A stretch of 64,000 nucleotides of DNA, taken from Brevundimonas aveniformis DSM 17977. Its GTDB lineage: Bacteria > Pseudomonadota > Alphaproteobacteria > Caulobacterales > Caulobacteraceae. This document shows positions 16,369-25,261 of the stretch, piece by piece. The stretch lies in assembly GCF_000428765.1 (NCBI RefSeq), contig NZ_AUAO01000002.1, positions 248,001-312,000 on the forward strand. Reading direction: 5' to 3'. The notes beneath the pieces were generated by a model. That model searched no databases. It saw only the letters and a program-made list of their open reading frames with translations, and was not told where the DNA came from. The first letter of the stretch is position 1, and each line of letters begins with the position of its first letter. The position numbers were made by a program, and so were the translations under genes.

Positions 16369-16461
16369 CGACTATACCAGAGAGAACGCTGGATTCATTC
16401 GCGCGGCTTGCGCGGCACCTGTATACGCTCGGGTCAGAGATTTAGCGTGAGAGAGTAGGGC

Positions 16462-16908
16462 GTGCTGGACGCGCTTGCACCCATCCAGGCGGCAGTCTGG
16501 CTGTTTTTTGCGGCGCTGGTCCTCTGGTTTGGTGGACGGACAGAACGACTGGCGACCGGGGTGCTCCTGCTGGGGTGGCTGGTGACCCTTTCAGCCTATG
16601 TTGATGTCGATCAGCTATCCCGCGCCGCAGTATCGCCGATCATTCTCGTCTGCGATTCCCTGCAATTGATGGTCTTCGTCGTTCTTGCGTACCGGTCCGG
16701 TCGTGCGTGGATGACCTGGGCGTCGGCCTTCTTCGCCATTGTTGTTCTTGTCCAGATCGTGTCGATGCTGGACGTCCGAATATTGAATGTCGGCTATGTG
16801 GCCGTTCAGACAGCGGCATCCTTCGGCATCATGGCCTGCCTGGTGTTCGGCGCGTTCCGGTCGAGATATCTATGGCAGAGGGAGGGGCTAGGCGCGGTCG
16901 AGGGATAG
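16462..16908 (+). CDS. Four-helix membrane protein, paralog 2, unknown function
   Basis: 148 residues, integral membrane, the same topology as the preceding gene and homologous along its length. It starts with GTG (MLDALAPIQ, as MLDTLYSQ in paralog 1). The loop YRSGRAW/WRSDRNW before helix 4 and the GY-AVQTA/AYLSAQT segment after it are shared. Function unknown. It lies 42 nt before the S24 repressor gene. Confidence 0.68.
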   Translation: MLDALAPIQAAVWLFFAALVLWFGGRTERLATGVLLLGWLVTLSAYVDVDQLSRAAVSPIILVCDSLQLMVFVVLAYRSGRAWMTWASAFFAIVVLVQIVSMLDVRILNVGYVAVQTAASFGIMACLVFGAFRSRYLWQREGLGAVEG

Positions 16909-16950
16909 GTCTATTTTCCTGTAACAGAAGTCGAATCGTCACCTCGCCCC

Positions 16951-17577
16951 TTGCCCCTTACCCATACGCAAATCTGGAACGGCATTGATCGTCTGGCCCG
17001 GCAGCAGAACCTGTCGCCGTCAGCCCTGGCCCGCCGTGCTCAGCTGGACCCCACCAGTTTCAATCCCTCCAAGCGCGTGTCCGCAGGTCGCAACCGTTGG
17101 CCCTCGACCGAAAGCCTGACCAAGGTTCTGATGGTCAGTGGGGTCAGCCTGGCTGAGTTTGCCGAACTGGCCGGGGATGGGGCCGTCGAGGCACCGGTGC
17201 CTCTGCTCGGGTTTGCCCAGGCCGGAGATGACGGCTTCTTCGATGATCAAGGGCTGCCGTCAGGTGAGGGCTGGGACGTGCTGGCCTTTCCAGGCCGGTC
17301 CAGGGAAGGCCTGTTTGCCCTGAGGGTATCGGGAGACTCGATGCTTCCGGCCTATCGGGAAGGCGATCACCTAGTCGTGGACCGGGCGGCTACGGAATAC
17401 CGGCGTGGCGACCGTGTGGTGGTTCGCACTCTGGCCGGCGAGGTCCTGGCCAAGGAACTCATCCGCCGCACCGCAACGCGGCTGGAGCTAAAGTCTCTCA
17501 ATCCAGAATTTCGCGACCGCACCTTTGCGATCAAAGAGGTTTCCTGGATCGGCCGCATCCTCTGGATCAGCCAGTAG
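16951..17577 (+). CDS. HTH / S24-peptidase transcriptional regulator (LexA/cI-like)
   Basis: 208 residues. The N-terminal part (1-60) is a helix-turn-helix region (LSPSALARRAQLDPTSFN, then STESLTKVL). Residues 80-208 are an S24 peptidase-like domain with the serine in RVSGDSMLPAYREGD and the lysine in EVLAKELIRR. FAQAGDDG near residue 92 looks like the Ala-Gly self-cleavage site of cI/LexA proteins. It starts with TTG. No prophage genes are near. Its position after two pairs of paralogous small genes suggests that it may control them, possibly under stress; this is inference. Confidence 0.82.
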   Translation: MPLTHTQIWNGIDRLARQQNLSPSALARRAQLDPTSFNPSKRVSAGRNRWPSTESLTKVLMVSGVSLAEFAELAGDGAVEAPVPLLGFAQAGDDGFFDDQGLPSGEGWDVLAFPGRSREGLFALRVSGDSMLPAYREGDHLVVDRAATEYRRGDRVVVRTLAGEVLAKELIRRTATRLELKSLNPEFRDRTFAIKEVSWIGRILWISQ

Positions 17578-17616
17578 GAAGGGCCGGCCCGAACAGCCTA
17601 TCCGGTTTAGCCGGAG

Positions 17617-18111
17617 TTAGTAGCCGCGGACGTATCCGCCGTGGACATAGCCGACGATCCGACCGTTTTCGACCACACCGACCCAGTCGCCCAGACGTTC
17701 GCCGGCCTGGAAGGCCTGGCCGCTGCTCAGGGAGCCGACGCGCCCATATTCGGTGCCTGGGCCGGACCGGACGTTCACATTGGCCGTGGCATAGGCATTG
17801 CCGTAGCTCTGGGCGTAGCCGTTGCGTTCAGCCTCGCGACGTTGCTGTTCGCAGCCGATATAGGAGCCGGCCCCCGCTCCGATGGCGGCCCCGGCCACAG
17901 CCCCCAGCGTCCGTTCATTGTCCGAAATCTGGCTGCCGACGAGGGCACCAATGGCCCCGCCGATGACGGCGTTGCGCTCCTGCTGATTGCCCGGTGCTTC
18001 GCACTGAAGCACGCCGACAGGGCGGTCCTGGGCCGAAGCCAGGGTCGGAACAGCGACGACGCTCATGGACAGCGCCGACAGACCGAGGGTGAGGCTACGC
18101 GTGAAAGACAT
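17617..18111 (-). CDS. Exported glycine-zipper protein with SH3 domain
   Basis: 164 residues. A signal peptide (1-27, ending ASA) precedes a glycine zipper (AVIGGAIGALVGSQ, TLGAVAGAAIGAGAGSYIG) that can sit in or on a membrane. The C-terminal 55 residues form a bacterial SH3 domain (ATANVNVRSGPGTEYGRVGSL, GDWVGV, GYVHGGYV), a fold that often binds peptidoglycan or peptides. Likely periplasmic, envelope-linked. Convergent with the S24 regulator. Confidence 0.82.
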   Translation of the reverse strand: MSFTRSLTLGLSALSMSVVAVPTLASAQDRPVGVLQCEAPGNQQERNAVIGGAIGALVGSQISDNERTLGAVAGAAIGAGAGSYIGCEQQRREAERNGYAQSYGNAYATANVNVRSGPGTEYGRVGSLSSGQAFQAGERLGDWVGVVENGRIVGYVHGGYVRGY

Positions 18112-18201
18112 CTGGTTCTCCTTTGCGCGTTGAAACGATGCAGGGGAAATGTACGAAGCCGCGTCTAGGTTCCCTTAGAACCTTTGTTCACAAGGGGTTC
18201 A

Positions 18202-19890
18202 TCAGGCCGCCAGGTCGCCTTTTGCGCCGCTTTCGAGCAGTTCTATCGTGCGATCAAGACCATAGATGGCGGCAAACGAGCCGAACCTCGGGCCCTGCGA
18301 TGCGCCGAGCAGGACTTCGTACAGGGCGCCGAACCACGCGCGCAGCGGCTCGAACGCGTGTTCCTTGCCGACCGCATAGACTTCGTTCTGGATGATCTCG
18401 CCGTCGGTGGTGTCCGCCGGCAGGGCACGCAGCCGGTCGGCCAGGTCGCGGAAGGCCGCCGCTTCCTTCTCGGTCGGCGCGCGGAACACCTTCGAGGCCC
18501 GGACCCGGTCCTGATAGTAGGTCAGGGCATAGCCCGCGAGCTTGTCGAGCGTCGGCTCGGTCTGGGGCGTCGCTTCCGGCAGGTAGCGGCTGATGTAGGC
18601 CCACAGGGCGTCCTTGTCGGTCGCATTGGCGACCGAGGCGAGGTTCAGCAGCAGGCTGAACGGCACCGGCGAGACTGACGCCGGCGGCCTGCCCTCATGG
18701 ACGTGCCAGACGGGGTTTTCGATGCGCTTGTCGATCTCCTGATCGCGATAGGCGTCGATCTGGCCAAGGTAGTCGTCGACGGCGCGCGGGATGACGTCGA
18801 AGTGCAGCTTCTTGGCCGACTTGGGCGAGGCGTAGATGTAGAAGGCCAGGCTCTCGGGGGTGCCGTAGTGCAGCCACTCCTCGATCGACAGGCCATTGCC
18901 CAGCGACTTGGAGATCTTGCGACCCTCGCCGTCCAGGAACAGCTCGAAATTGAAGCCCTCCGGAGGCGTGCCGCCCAGGACGCGACAGATGCGCGACGAC
19001 ACCTTGACCGACTCGATCAGGTCCTTGCCGGCCATTTCATAGTCGACGCCCAGCGCAGCCCAGCGCATGGCCCAGTCGGGCTTCCACTGCATCTTGACCC
19101 GGCCGCCGGTGACGGGGGTTTCGACGCGGGTTCCGTCTTCGTCCTCGAAGACGATGGTTCCGGCCTCGATGTTGCGCTCCAGCGTCGGGACCTGGAGCAC
19201 CCGGCCCGTGGTCGGGCTGATCGGCAGGAAGGGCGAATAGGTGGCGCGCCGGTCCGGGCCCAGGGTCGGCAGCATGATCGCCTGGATGTCGTCGAACCTT
19301 TCCAGCGCCTTCAGCAGGGTCGCGTCGAACCGGCCCGATCGGTAACAGTCGGTGGCCGACAGGAATTCATACTCAAAGCCGTACTGATCCAGAAAGGCGC
19401 GCAGGCGGGCGTTGTTGGCGCGGCCAAAGCTCTCGCCGTCGCCGAAGGGATCGCGCACCTCGGTCAGGGGCTTGCCCAGGTCCTCGGCCATCTGCTCGCG
19501 ATTGGGGACGTTCTCGGGCACCTTGCGGAAGCCGTCCATGTCGTCCGAGAAGCAGTAGAGCCGTGTCGGCCAGTGGTCGCCGGTCAGGGCGCGAAAAGCA
19601 TTGCGCACCATGGTCGTGCGCAGCACTTCATTGAAGGTGCCGATGTGCGGCAGGCCGGACGGGCCATAGCCGGTTTCGAAGATCACCTCGCGCTGCATGC
19701 CGGGCAGGGTGGCGAGGGCCTCATCCGTCTTGCCGGCATGGATCAGGGTTGAGGCGAGATCGCGGTCTTCGTCTGATTCCAGACGGCTTTTCAGCAGGCG
19801 GGCGAGCAGATTGCGGGCCTGTTCAAAGGGCCAGGCGCGGGCGTTCAGGGCCTCGGTCGACAGACCGGCGAAGGGAGAGGTGTCGGACAT
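18202..19890 (-). CDS. lysS: Lysyl-tRNA synthetase, class I
   Basis: 562 residues. It charges tRNA-Lys. This is the class I form, unrelated to the class II LysRS of E. coli and common in alphaproteobacteria and archaea. The ATP-binding signatures are visible: GYGPSGLPHIGTF (residues 74-86, the HIGH motif) and KISKS (325-329, the KMSKS motif). The C-terminal half is the all-helical anticodon-binding region. It stands alone and is divergent from the rsmC-like gene with 84 bp between the starts. Confidence 0.95.
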   Translation of the reverse strand: MSDTSPFAGLSTEALNARAWPFEQARNLLARLLKSRLESDEDRDLASTLIHAGKTDEALATLPGMQREVIFETGYGPSGLPHIGTFNEVLRTTMVRNAFRALTGDHWPTRLYCFSDDMDGFRKVPENVPNREQMAEDLGKPLTEVRDPFGDGESFGRANNARLRAFLDQYGFEYEFLSATDCYRSGRFDATLLKALERFDDIQAIMLPTLGPDRRATYSPFLPISPTTGRVLQVPTLERNIEAGTIVFEDEDGTRVETPVTGGRVKMQWKPDWAMRWAALGVDYEMAGKDLIESVKVSSRICRVLGGTPPEGFNFELFLDGEGRKISKSLGNGLSIEEWLHYGTPESLAFYIYASPKSAKKLHFDVIPRAVDDYLGQIDAYRDQEIDKRIENPVWHVHEGRPPASVSPVPFSLLLNLASVANATDKDALWAYISRYLPEATPQTEPTLDKLAGYALTYYQDRVRASKVFRAPTEKEAAAFRDLADRLRALPADTTDGEIIQNEVYAVGKEHAFEPLRAWFGALYEVLLGASQGPRFGSFAAIYGLDRTIELLESGAKGDLAA

Positions 19891-19974
19891 GACCGCCGAT
19901 TAGGGCTGAAGGGACGTCGCGGTCAATGTCGCAACGGCTTTGGCTGGGGCGGGACAGCCGCTATAGGCCGCACC

Positions 19975-20874
19975 ATGACCGTCTATCTCTATGGCCGACC
20001 GCCGCTGGTGCTTGATCCGCTCAGCAATGCGATCCAGACCTCGCCACTGATCCCCGGATCGGCGCGGCTGGAGGACGTGGCGCATGGGGCGGCGAGTTCG
20101 GTGACGATGCTGGCGCCGCCTGGGGCGGTGGAGCGGCGCTATGTGCTGGCCTTGGCGTTGCGGGCGCTGGAGCCGGGTGGGCGACTGGATGTCTCGGCGC
20201 CCAAGGACAAAGGCGGGTCGCGGCTGGCCAAGGAGCTGGCTGCCTTTGGCGTGACCGGCGAGGCGACCTCCAAGGCGCACCACAAGCGGATCGAGGCCGT
20301 GCGGCCACAACGGCTAGAGGACATCGATGAGGCGCTTGACGCCGGCGGCCCACAATTCAGCCCAACTCTGAACGCCTGGACCCAGCCGGGGATTTTCGCC
20401 TGGGATCGGATTGATGCGGGATCGGCCCTGCTGATGGAGCACCTGCCGGCTTTCTGCGGAGCGGGGGCCGATCTCGGTTGTGGCTGGGGTGCGCTGGCGC
20501 GGGCGGTCTTGACGGCGTCGTCCGTCACGGCGCTGCGTCTGATCGACCTGGACCGCCGTGCCATCGACATGGCGGGCAGGAACGTCGAAGACGCCCGCGT
20601 GAGCCTTGAGTGGGCCGATGTGCGGACTGTGCCGCCATCGGGCGATCTGGATTTCATTGTCAGCAACCCGCCCTTCCATGACGGAGGCGAAGAGAACCGG
20701 CGGCTGGGTCAGACCTTTGTGCGTCAGGCCGCGGCGATGTTGAAAAAGGGGGGCGTCGCCTGGATCGTGGCCAATCGACACCTGCCCTATGAGGCCGAAC
20801 TGAATGCGGCTTTCAAGCGGGTCCGCCTGGTCACCGAGGGCGGTGGCTACAAGCTGTTCGAGGCGGTCAAATGA
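19975..20874 (+). CDS. RsmC-like 16S rRNA guanine-N2 methyltransferase
   Basis: 299 residues. An N-terminal degenerate methyltransferase-like half is followed by a catalytic half with the SAM loop GADLGCGWGALARAV (about 162) and the SNPPFHDGG motif typical of guanine-N2 RNA methyltransferases. RsmC modifies G1207 of 16S rRNA; the exact target here is inferred from family. It overlaps the next gene by 4 nt (ATGA), and both are rRNA modification enzymes. Confidence 0.87.
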   Translation: MTVYLYGRPPLVLDPLSNAIQTSPLIPGSARLEDVAHGAASSVTMLAPPGAVERRYVLALALRALEPGGRLDVSAPKDKGGSRLAKELAAFGVTGEATSKAHHKRIEAVRPQRLEDIDEALDAGGPQFSPTLNAWTQPGIFAWDRIDAGSALLMEHLPAFCGAGADLGCGWGALARAVLTASSVTALRLIDLDRRAIDMAGRNVEDARVSLEWADVRTVPPSGDLDFIVSNPPFHDGGEENRRLGQTFVRQAAAMLKKGGVAWIVANRHLPYEAELNAAFKRVRLVTEGGGYKLFEAVK

Positions 20875-21614
20875 AGGCCCCGACGATGCGGCTGGACAAG
20901 CTCCTGGGGTCGATGGGCTATGGCTCGCGGCGCGACATCGCGGCGCTGGCGCGGCTGGGGGCGATCACCCTGGACGGGCGCGACCTGACCGACGCTTCGG
21001 CCCGGATTGCAGTGACGCCGGACCTGCCCGACCGCATGACTGTTGACGGCGAGCCGGTCGATCCGCCGCCGGGCGTGGTCATCCTCTTGAACAAGCCGCG
21101 GGGCGTGACCTGTTCGCACAAGGAGGCCGGGCCGCTGGTCTATGACCTGTTGCCGACGCGCTGGCGCGCGCGCGATCCAGCCATCTCGACCGTGGGCCGG
21201 CTCGACAAGGAGACATCGGGGCTGCTGTTGATGACGGATGACGGCGACCTCCTGCACCGGATCATTTCGCCCAAGCGCCACGTGGCCAAGGTCTATCGGG
21301 CGATCCTGGCGCGACCTCTGAACGGAACGGAAGGCGCGCTGTTCGCCTCGGGCCAGTTGATGCTCGAAGGCGATGACAAGCCGTTGAAGCCGGCGGAGCT
21401 GGAGGTGATTTCGCCGACCGAGGCCCGTCTGACCGTGACCGAGGGCCGCTATCACATGGTCCGCCGTATGTTCGCGGCGGCGGGCAACCACGTCGAGGCC
21501 CTGCATCGCGAGCGGCTGGGCGGGCTCTGTATCCCTGCCGACCTGCAGCCGGGACAGTGGAGGTTGCTGGGGGCGGAGGTCGTTGACCGGATCTTTGCGG
21601 GAGGCCCGCCATGA
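20871..21614 (+). CDS. Pseudouridine synthase, RsuA/RluB/E/F family
   Basis: 247 residues. An N-terminal S4 RNA-binding domain (MRLDKLLGSMGYGSRRDI) is followed by the catalytic domain with the nucleophilic Asp in VGRLDKETSGLLLMTDDG and a KPRG motif (LLNKPRGVTCS). RsuA makes pseudouridine 516 of 16S rRNA; RluE/F act on 23S. The length and layout fit RsuA best, but the target base cannot be fixed from sequence. Overlaps trpF by 4 nt. Confidence 0.88.
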   Translation: MKAPTMRLDKLLGSMGYGSRRDIAALARLGAITLDGRDLTDASARIAVTPDLPDRMTVDGEPVDPPPGVVILLNKPRGVTCSHKEAGPLVYDLLPTRWRARDPAISTVGRLDKETSGLLLMTDDGDLLHRIISPKRHVAKVYRAILARPLNGTEGALFASGQLMLEGDDKPLKPAELEVISPTEARLTVTEGRYHMVRRMFAAAGNHVEALHRERLGGLCIPADLQPGQWRLLGAEVVDRIFAGGPP

Positions 21615-22258
21615 CCCGCGCCAAGATTTGCGGCGTGAAGACACCGGCGGCCCTGCAGGCGGCGGCGGTCGGCGGCGCGGCCTATGTAGGGCTGGTGTCG
21701 TTCGAGCGTAGCGCCCGACACCTGAGCGTGGACGCCATGGTGGAATTGCTGGCCGAAGCGGGGCGACAGGTCCCCGTTGTGGTGCTGACGGTGGACGCCG
21801 ACGATACGCAGCTGGCGGAGATTGCGGCGCGCGTGCGCCCCGACCTTATCCAGCTGCATGGAGCCGAAACGCCCGAACGCGCCGTGCAAGTGCGTGATCT
21901 GACCGGCGCGGGCCTCATCAAAGCCTTGCCGGTGTCGTCGATTGCCGACGTCGAGGCCGCCGATGACTGGGACGGGGTCGTCGACCACCTGATGTTCGAT
22001 GCAAGGCCACCGGTTGATGCTGATCGGCCCGGTGGTCGGGGTGTGGCCTTCGACTGGTCCCTACTCTCGGGCCTTCGGTTGTCGCGGCCCTGGTTTCTTG
22101 CTGGGGGGCTGACGCCCGGCAATGTCGCTCAGGCGATCCGGCAAACCCAGGCACCGCTTGTCGATGTCTCATCTGGCGTTGAGCGCGCACCCGGTGTTAA
22201 GGACACGGACCTGATCCGGGCCTTTCTGGATCAGGTCCGGGACGCCTCCCCGCGTTAG
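21611..22258 (+). CDS. trpF: Phosphoribosylanthranilate isomerase
   Basis: 215 residues, a TIM barrel as expected for TrpF, third step of tryptophan synthesis from chorismate. The N-terminal [12 protein letters not shown] has the catalytic Cys, [13 protein letters not shown] is the conserved strand 3, and [15 protein letters not shown] with [15 protein letters not shown] forms the phosphate-binding end. First gene of a trpF-trpB-trpA-accD-folC run. No leader peptide or attenuator is seen because translation runs in from rsuA. Confidence 0.94.
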   Translation: MTRAKICGVKTPAALQAAAVGGAAYVGLVSFERSARHLSVDAMVELLAEAGRQVPVVVLTVDADDTQLAEIAARVRPDLIQLHGAETPERAVQVRDLTGAGLIKALPVSSIADVEAADDWDGVVDHLMFDARPPVDADRPGGRGVAFDWSLLSGLRLSRPWFLAGGLTPGNVAQAIRQTQAPLVDVSSGVERAPGVKDTDLIRAFLDQVRDASPR

Positions 22259-22269
22259 AGAACCTAGCC

Positions 22270-23478
22270 GTGACTCTTGCCAATGAATACGCCTGGCCGG
22301 ACGACCAGGGGCGCTTCGGCCCCTATGGCGGTCGCTTCGTCTCCGAGACTTTGATGCCGGCGATACAGGAGCTGGACGCCGCCTACGCTGCGGCCAGGGC
22401 TGACCCGGCCTTTCAGGCCGAGCTGGACGGCTTTCTGGAACACTATGTTGGACGTGCCAGCCCGCTCTATTTCGCGGAACGGCTGACCGAGCATTTCGGC
22501 GGAGCCCGCATCTGGCTCAAGCGCGAGGACCTGAACCACACGGGCGCGCACAAGATCAACAACTGCATGGGCCAGATCCTGCTGGCCCGCCGCATGGGCA
22601 AGACCCGCATTATCGCCGAGACGGGCGCGGGCCAGCACGGCGTGGCATCGGCGACGGTGTGCGCGCGCTTTGGTTTGCCGTGTACGGTCTATATGGGGGC
22701 CGTTGACGTCGAGCGGCAGCAGCCGAACGTCTTTCGCATGAAGCTGCTGGGGGCCGAGGTGTTTCCGGTGACGGCGGGAGCGGCAACGCTCAAGGACGCC
22801 ATGAACGAGGCCATGCGCGACTGGGTTACCAATGTCGCGGACACCTACTACATCATCGGCACGGCAGCAGGGCCGGCTCCCTATCCAGCCATGGTGCGCG
22901 ACTTTCAGTCGGTGATCGGTCACGAAATCAGACGTCAGGCCGAGGCCCAGATCGGCCATTTGCCGAACGCGGTGGTCGCCTGCATCGGCGGCGGCTCGAA
23001 CGCCATCGGGGCCTTCCATCCCTTTATCGGCGACGAGGGCGTGCGGCTGATCGGCGTGGAAGCGGCGGGCTATGGCCTGGATACGCCCGACCACGCGGCC
23101 AGCCTCAAGGGCGGACGCCCCGGTGTGCTGCACGGCAACCGCACCTATCTGCTTCAGGACGACGACGGCCAGATCCTGGAGGGCCATTCGATCTCGGCGG
23201 GGCTGGATTACCCCGGCATCGGACCGGAGCACGCCTGGCTGCACGACATTGGCCGGGCCGAGTACCGCTCCACCACCGACCAGGAGGCGCTGGACGCCTT
23301 TCAGGTCTGCTCGAAACTGGAAGGGATCATTCCGGCCCTGGAGCCGTCCCACGCCCTGGCTCGCGCCGGCGAGATCGCGCGTGAGGTCGGTCAGGACGGC
23401 GACATTGTGGTCCTGATGAGCGGTCGTGGCGACAAGGACATCTTCACGGTGGCCAGGCATTTGGGGGTAGAGCTGTGA
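22270..23478 (+). CDS. trpB: Tryptophan synthase beta chain
   Basis: 402 residues, normal. It joins indole and serine to tryptophan using PLP. The PLP lysine is Lys95 in [10 protein letters not shown]. The [12 protein letters not shown] segment, the [10 protein letters not shown] substrate motif and the phosphate loop [10 protein letters not shown] are all present. Begins with GTG, 11 nt after trpF, and overlaps trpA by 4 nt (GTGA), as usual for the two interacting subunits. Confidence 0.96.
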   Translation: MTLANEYAWPDDQGRFGPYGGRFVSETLMPAIQELDAAYAAARADPAFQAELDGFLEHYVGRASPLYFAERLTEHFGGARIWLKREDLNHTGAHKINNCMGQILLARRMGKTRIIAETGAGQHGVASATVCARFGLPCTVYMGAVDVERQQPNVFRMKLLGAEVFPVTAGAATLKDAMNEAMRDWVTNVADTYYIIGTAAGPAPYPAMVRDFQSVIGHEIRRQAEAQIGHLPNAVVACIGGGSNAIGAFHPFIGDEGVRLIGVEAAGYGLDTPDHAASLKGGRPGVLHGNRTYLLQDDDGQILEGHSISAGLDYPGIGPEHAWLHDIGRAEYRSTTDQEALDAFQVCSKLEGIIPALEPSHALARAGEIAREVGQDGDIVVLMSGRGDKDIFTVARHLGVEL

Positions 23479-24314
23479 CCACCGCCCGTATCGACGCCCG
23501 TTTCGCCAAGCTGAAGGCCGAGGGTCGGGCAGGCTTCGTCACCTATGTGATGGCCGGTGATCCCTCCCGCGACGAGGCGCTGGAAATCCTGCGCGGCCTT
23601 CCCGCCGCCGGTGCCGATTTCATCGAGCTGGGCTTTCCCTTTTCCGACCCCATGGCAGAGGGGCCGCCGATCCAGAAGGCGGCGCTGCGCGGCCTGAAGG
23701 CCGGGCTGACGCTGAAAGGCACGCTGGCCCTGGCGACCGATTTCCGGGCGGTTGATGCCGATACACCCCTGATCCTGATGGGCTACCTCAATCCCATCGA
23801 AACGATGGGCTACCCCGCCTTTGCCGCCCAGTGCGCTGAGTCAGGCGTCGACGGCCTGATCGTTGTGGATTGCCCCCCCGAAGAGGCCGGGCCGCTGACC
23901 GATGCTCTGGACGCCCATCACATTGCCTTGATCCGCCTGGCCACGCCAACCACGGACGATCAGCGTCTCAAGGTTGTGGCCGAACGCACAAGCGGTTTTG
24001 TCTATTACGTTTCTGTCGCCGGCGTGACGGGCGTGAAAGAGGCGGACGCCGCCTCGGTTGCTCCTGCCGTCGTGCGTGTCAGGGCCGCTTCCGGCTTGCC
24101 CGTTGCGGTTGGCTTCGGCATCAAGACCGCTGCAAGGGCCGGAGAAGTCGCCCGCGTCGCGGATGCGGTGGTGGTCGGCTCGGCCCTTGTCGAAGAGGTT
24201 GACCAGGCCTTGTCTGAGAACCGATCGGCGGTGTCGGCCGTTCTGGACAAGGTCGGCGAACTGGCTGGGGCCGTGCGCCGCGCCAGGCTCGCGCTGGAGA
24301 GTGAAGAGCGTTAG
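23475..24314 (+). CDS. trpA: Tryptophan synthase alpha chain
   Basis: 279 residues, TIM barrel. It cleaves indole-3-glycerol phosphate and passes indole to TrpB. The catalytic Glu is Glu51 in [11 protein letters not shown]. The second catalytic acid, Asp60 of the E. coli enzyme, is Glu62 here (PMAEGPPIQ), a conservative change. [12 protein letters not shown] and [15 protein letters not shown] form the phosphate site. Starts with GTG inside the trpB stop. Confidence 0.95.
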   Translation: MTTARIDARFAKLKAEGRAGFVTYVMAGDPSRDEALEILRGLPAAGADFIELGFPFSDPMAEGPPIQKAALRGLKAGLTLKGTLALATDFRAVDADTPLILMGYLNPIETMGYPAFAAQCAESGVDGLIVVDCPPEEAGPLTDALDAHHIALIRLATPTTDDQRLKVVAERTSGFVYYVSVAGVTGVKEADAASVAPAVVRVRAASGLPVAVGFGIKTAARAGEVARVADAVVVGSALVEEVDQALSENRSAVSAVLDKVGELAGAVRRARLALESEER

Positions 24315-24317
24315 ACG

Positions 24318-25247
24318 ATGGCCATGGCCGGAAATCCCGACGACCCGAGCGGACCCCAGCGTCCTCCCGCCGAACGCCGCCAGCGCGGCGGCGGCTGGCT
24401 GGCGCGTATTGCACCGGGCGTGCGCAAGATCGTCGGTCGTCGTGACACGCCGGAGAACCTCTGGGTCAAGGACCCTGACACCGGTGAGATGATCTATCGC
24501 CCCGAGCTGGAGGCGGCCCTGTGGGTCACCCCCTCTGGCAAGCATATGCGGATCAATGCCGAACAGCGCCTGTCGGTGACGTTCGATGACGGCCAGTATG
24601 AATCCTTGCCGACGCCCGACGCGCCGGAAGACCCGCTGAAGTTCTCCGACGGCCGCCCCTATCGCGAGCGTCTGGCCTCGGCCCGCAAGGCCAATGGCAC
24701 CAAGGATGTGATGTCCATCGGCTTTGGCACGATCCAGGGTGAGCCTGCCGTCGTCCTGGTGCAGAACTTTGCCTTCATGGGCGGTTCGCTGGGCATGGCG
24801 GCGGGGGAAGGCTTCATCGCCGCCGCCCATGCCGCCATCGCGCGCGGTGTGCCGATGGTCTGTTTTACCGCTGCCGGTGGCGCGCGGATGCAGGAAGGCG
24901 CGCTGTCGCTGATGCAGATGGCGCGCACGACCCTGGCCATCAATGAGATGAAGGCGGCGGGCCTGCCCTATGTGGTGGTGCTGACGGATCCGACGACCGG
25001 GGGCGTCACGGCCTCCTACGCCATGCTGGGCGATGTCCATCTGGCCGAGCCCGGGGCCCTGATTGGCTTTGCCGGCCCCCGCGTGATCGAACAGACCATT
25101 CGAGAGAAACTGCCGCCGGGCTTCCAGAGATCTGAATATCTTCAGGAAAAAGGCATGGTCGACAAGGTTGTGCCGCGCAATGAGCTGCCCGAGGTTCTGG
25201 GTCAGGTCCTGTCCATCCTGATGGGCGGGCGACGGGCCGCGGCCTGA
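24318..25247 (+). CDS. accD: Acetyl-CoA carboxylase carboxyltransferase subunit beta
   Basis: 309 residues. With AccA it transfers the carboxyl group from biotin to acetyl-CoA, giving malonyl-CoA for fatty-acid synthesis. The crotonase-like core is intact (FMGGSLGMAAGEGFI, TAAGGARMQEG, PTTGGVTASYAM, AGPRVIEQTIR). The N-terminal region that holds a four-cysteine zinc ribbon in E. coli AccD is present in layout (LWVKDPDTGEMIYR, LWVTPSGKHMRI) but all four cysteines are replaced. The gene follows trpA by 3 nt. Confidence 0.94.
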   Translation: MAMAGNPDDPSGPQRPPAERRQRGGGWLARIAPGVRKIVGRRDTPENLWVKDPDTGEMIYRPELEAALWVTPSGKHMRINAEQRLSVTFDDGQYESLPTPDAPEDPLKFSDGRPYRERLASARKANGTKDVMSIGFGTIQGEPAVVLVQNFAFMGGSLGMAAGEGFIAAAHAAIARGVPMVCFTAAGGARMQEGALSLMQMARTTLAINEMKAAGLPYVVVLTDPTTGGVTASYAMLGDVHLAEPGALIGFAGPRVIEQTIREKLPPGFQRSEYLQEKGMVDKVVPRNELPEVLGQVLSILMGGRRAAA

Positions 25248-25261
25248 TCCGACGACGCGAG

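Noticed and set aside
16951..17577. S24 regulator as sign of a prophage
   Set aside because: No integrase, terminase, capsid, lysis or attachment site was found within the window.
21500..22270. Tryptophan attenuator or T-box before trpF
   Set aside because: trpF overlaps rsuA by 4 nt, leaving no leader; no tandem Trp codons or competing hairpins are seen.
22264..25040. Reverse-strand ORFs of about 400 residues over trpB and over trpA/accD
   Set aside because: Antisense to highly conserved enzymes; high GC makes such frames stay open by chance.
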